Positions 63,401-64,000 of a DNA stretch of 64,000 bases are shown in pieces. How positions within the stretch are numbered: position 1 is the stretch's first letter; each line of letters begins with the position of its first letter. Source of the stretch: a virus; IMG/VR virus record IMGVR_UViG_3300044957_001482, positions 1-64,000 of that record; one strand, given 5' to 3'. Both the position numbers and the translations under genes were made by a program. The notes under the pieces are model-generated. The model saw nothing but the letters and a program-made list of their open reading frames with translations. It ran no database searches and was not told the origin of the DNA.

Positions 63401-64000
63401 TACGACGAACAAACTTTCTACCAACTATCACGCACTGTGACTGGGGTTCTGACGATCGACCCGGTTAGTGGTTGGATCGCCCGCACAGGACGCCAGGCTC
63501 TGTACTATCAATATCGGCACAATTCTCCGCTGACCAATCGCATCGATCCGGGTACCACCAATATCATTGATCTTTACGTGGTCACACTGAGTTACTACAC
63601 TGCCTATCAGAACTGGCTCAAAGACACCACCGAGACCATACCCGAACCTCTGCCGCCCACGATCAATGATCTCAATGTCGAGTATCAACATCTCAACGAT
63701 TTCAAAATGATTTCTGACAACTTGGTGTTGAATTCAGTGTCATTCAAGCCGCTGTTTGGCGCCAAAGCTTCTCCAGAATTACGAGCCACAATCAAAGTCA
63801 TACGAGCACAGAATTCCACAGCCAGCGTCAGCGAAATCAAGAGTTCGGTCCTGGCTGAAATGAACAACTATTTCAGCATTGACAAATGGGACTTTGGATC
63901 TACCTTTTACTTCAGCGAACTGGCAGGGGTCCTGCATCGGCAATTGGGTACCATTATCAGTTCTGTGATCCTGGTACCCCTGGATCCACAAAAATCATTT
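60443..64000 (+). CDS. gp6: Baseplate wedge protein (gp6), C-terminus outside window
   Basis: The frame opens at ATG 60443 (MAQTTRQTAIFGVEDWKQIY) and is still open at 64000, giving at least 1186 residues. It matches gp6 of T4-like phages: FQSYDFETLRKSFIDYLRLY, YPETFNDYIESSEFIALLDV, LDTAERRDSVVRLANLVSYT and RPISNAQTRERIDSIKQRAP, where the conserved gp6 core begins. gp6 forms the iris ring of the baseplate with gp7 and gp53. It is much longer than T4 gp6 (660), as usual in cyanophage-type relatives. TATAAATA precedes it. Confidence 0.92.
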   Translation, partial: MAQTTRQTAIFGVEDWKQIYQTYREADFQSYDFETLRKSFIDYLRLYYPETFNDYIESSEFIALLDVIAFMGQAMAFRADLNARENYLDTAERRDSVVRLANLVSYTAKRNTAASGYLKVFNVVTTENVVDYNGVNLSNVTVNWTDPTNPDWQEQFTAIINAAMVSGQRVGRPGNRQTILGVRTDEYAINLVPGFLPVVTYSATVDGINMPFEAVTATSQGEPYVYEPPPRPGTPFNVLFRNDQLGFSSADTGYFFLFKQGTLQNQDFNLAERISNRTVNVNIEGVNNQDRWLFQLDNVGTVTREWVYVDNIYAAAGEPGLRPVYSTTSRANDQITLVFGDGVFAEIPVGTFRAYVRASNGLQYIINPEEMQNVVIPISYISRSGNLETITFTCGITRPISNAQTRERIDSIKQRAPARYYAQNRMVNGEDYNLFPFTAFNSIIKSKALNRASIGTSRYLDLVDNTGKYSSTNTFGSDGGMWQENPLPTILFSWTNRNEIVDIITNQVQPQLGEAITKQFYYANFPRKLVNTVEFVCTSTSSTTNAISTSSQEFFQYVSELLGQQIKFADTIGGLIAGLPYYVRTVDTTNLRFTVSATVGGPSVALTTATQGAMTARAELITFNTTWNQSTTFTNETTGYFKNNSGSPVSVGADSSQVLKYIVPRALILFRAPAGYYFDRNNRLRLGEPTRADERVTLWASPLRVDGDGSNGGIGNFSNETGPVVLNNFVPTGAIVDTVIPQFIADLPRSVENQAREQIELFRNFGLGYDNSGSLTGTPSTWYLINQQSLDIDAPFAITPGISGRNTNTGQDASWMVQFVVENQNYAITFRGLAYYFGSVLQTRFFFYEGQQVYDSRTGTIIRDFVNVLAVNTRPDSTDPLPGDIPVTIIGQPVQSDGFVDDFQVLIGFRDSDNDGVPDDPDFFNEIVSPAVNPNQKLVFFEQTVDFDNLQRYLLVQPGRVTSDYPTRDAIELAKFAWSPGQVFYAYDEQTFYQLSRTVTGVLTIDPVSGWIARTGRQALYYQYRHNSPLTNRIDPGTTNIIDLYVVTLSYYTAYQNWLKDTTETIPEPLPPTINDLNVEYQHLNDFKMISDNLVLNSVSFKPLFGAKASPELRATIKVIRAQNSTASVSEIKSSVLAEMNNYFSIDKWDFGSTFYFSELAGVLHRQLGTIISSVILVPLDPQKSF

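Overview
The window is most of the structural gene region of a strictly lytic, T4-like contractile-tailed phage. The assignment rests on recognisable T4-family homologues for the head (portal gp20, prohead protease gp21, scaffold gp22, major capsid gp23, head completion gp4, terminase small subunit gp16), neck and tail (gp13, gp14, gp15, sheath gp18, tube gp19, a gp54-like tube-fold protein, tape-measure-like protein), baseplate (gp5, gp6, gp25, gp26, gp48, gp53), DNA metabolism (gp1 kinase, gp46/gp47 recombination nuclease) and the late sigma factor gp55. The gene content resembles marine and freshwater T4-like phages rather than coliphage T4. The large terminase gp17 is not in the window. 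I see no integrase, attachment site, tRNA or CRISPR array.

Layout. 1-13953 (minus): fibre-type proteins, conserved structural proteins, an HNH endonuclease, gp16, gp4, tail tube and tail sheath. 14049-18726: zinc-finger protein, gp1 kinase, SGNH-like protein, gp13, a radical SAM enzyme and a conserved protein behind a sigma70-like promoter. 18808-22571 (plus): gp14, GIY-YIG endonuclease, gp15, NUDIX. 22594-26572 (minus): a second fibre and virion proteins. 26707-27855 (plus): TPR-glycosyltransferase. 27856-31341 (minus): accessory island. 31395-37812 (minus): head cassette gp23-gp22-gp21-core-gp20 plus a GIY-YIG endonuclease. 37829-41308 (minus): tape measure. 41356-44927 (plus): gp26 and a metabolic trio headed by an amidinotransferase. 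45336-52743 (minus): endonuclease, SDR, gp46, radical SAM, gp47, gp55. 52856-64000 (plus): baseplate genes ending inside gp6.

Transcription. Many units begin with an octamer NNTAAATA (TATAAATA or GGTAAATA), matching T4 late promoters, and the phage encodes gp55 to read them. Several of these boxes lie only 5-7 nt before a start codon, which would give leaderless late mRNAs.

The most unusual part is 28.3-31.35 kb, between the capsid terminator and a secreted nuclease gene. It holds a full-length NAD-dependent formate dehydrogenase with its catalytic residues intact, a GC-rich insert with a secreted c-type cytochrome resembling those that accept electrons from methanol dehydrogenases, and damaged iscU-iscA genes. 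Small phage late genes and late promoters separate the imported pieces. I infer a methylotrophic bacterial host (or donor) and step-wise capture of C1-metabolism genes; this is inference, not shown directly. Other items worth attention are the amidinotransferase operon, a hairpin-rich 400-bp gap after it, a 32-nt perfect palindrome inside gp48, and an 83-bp cassette shared by the N-termini of two baseplate genes.
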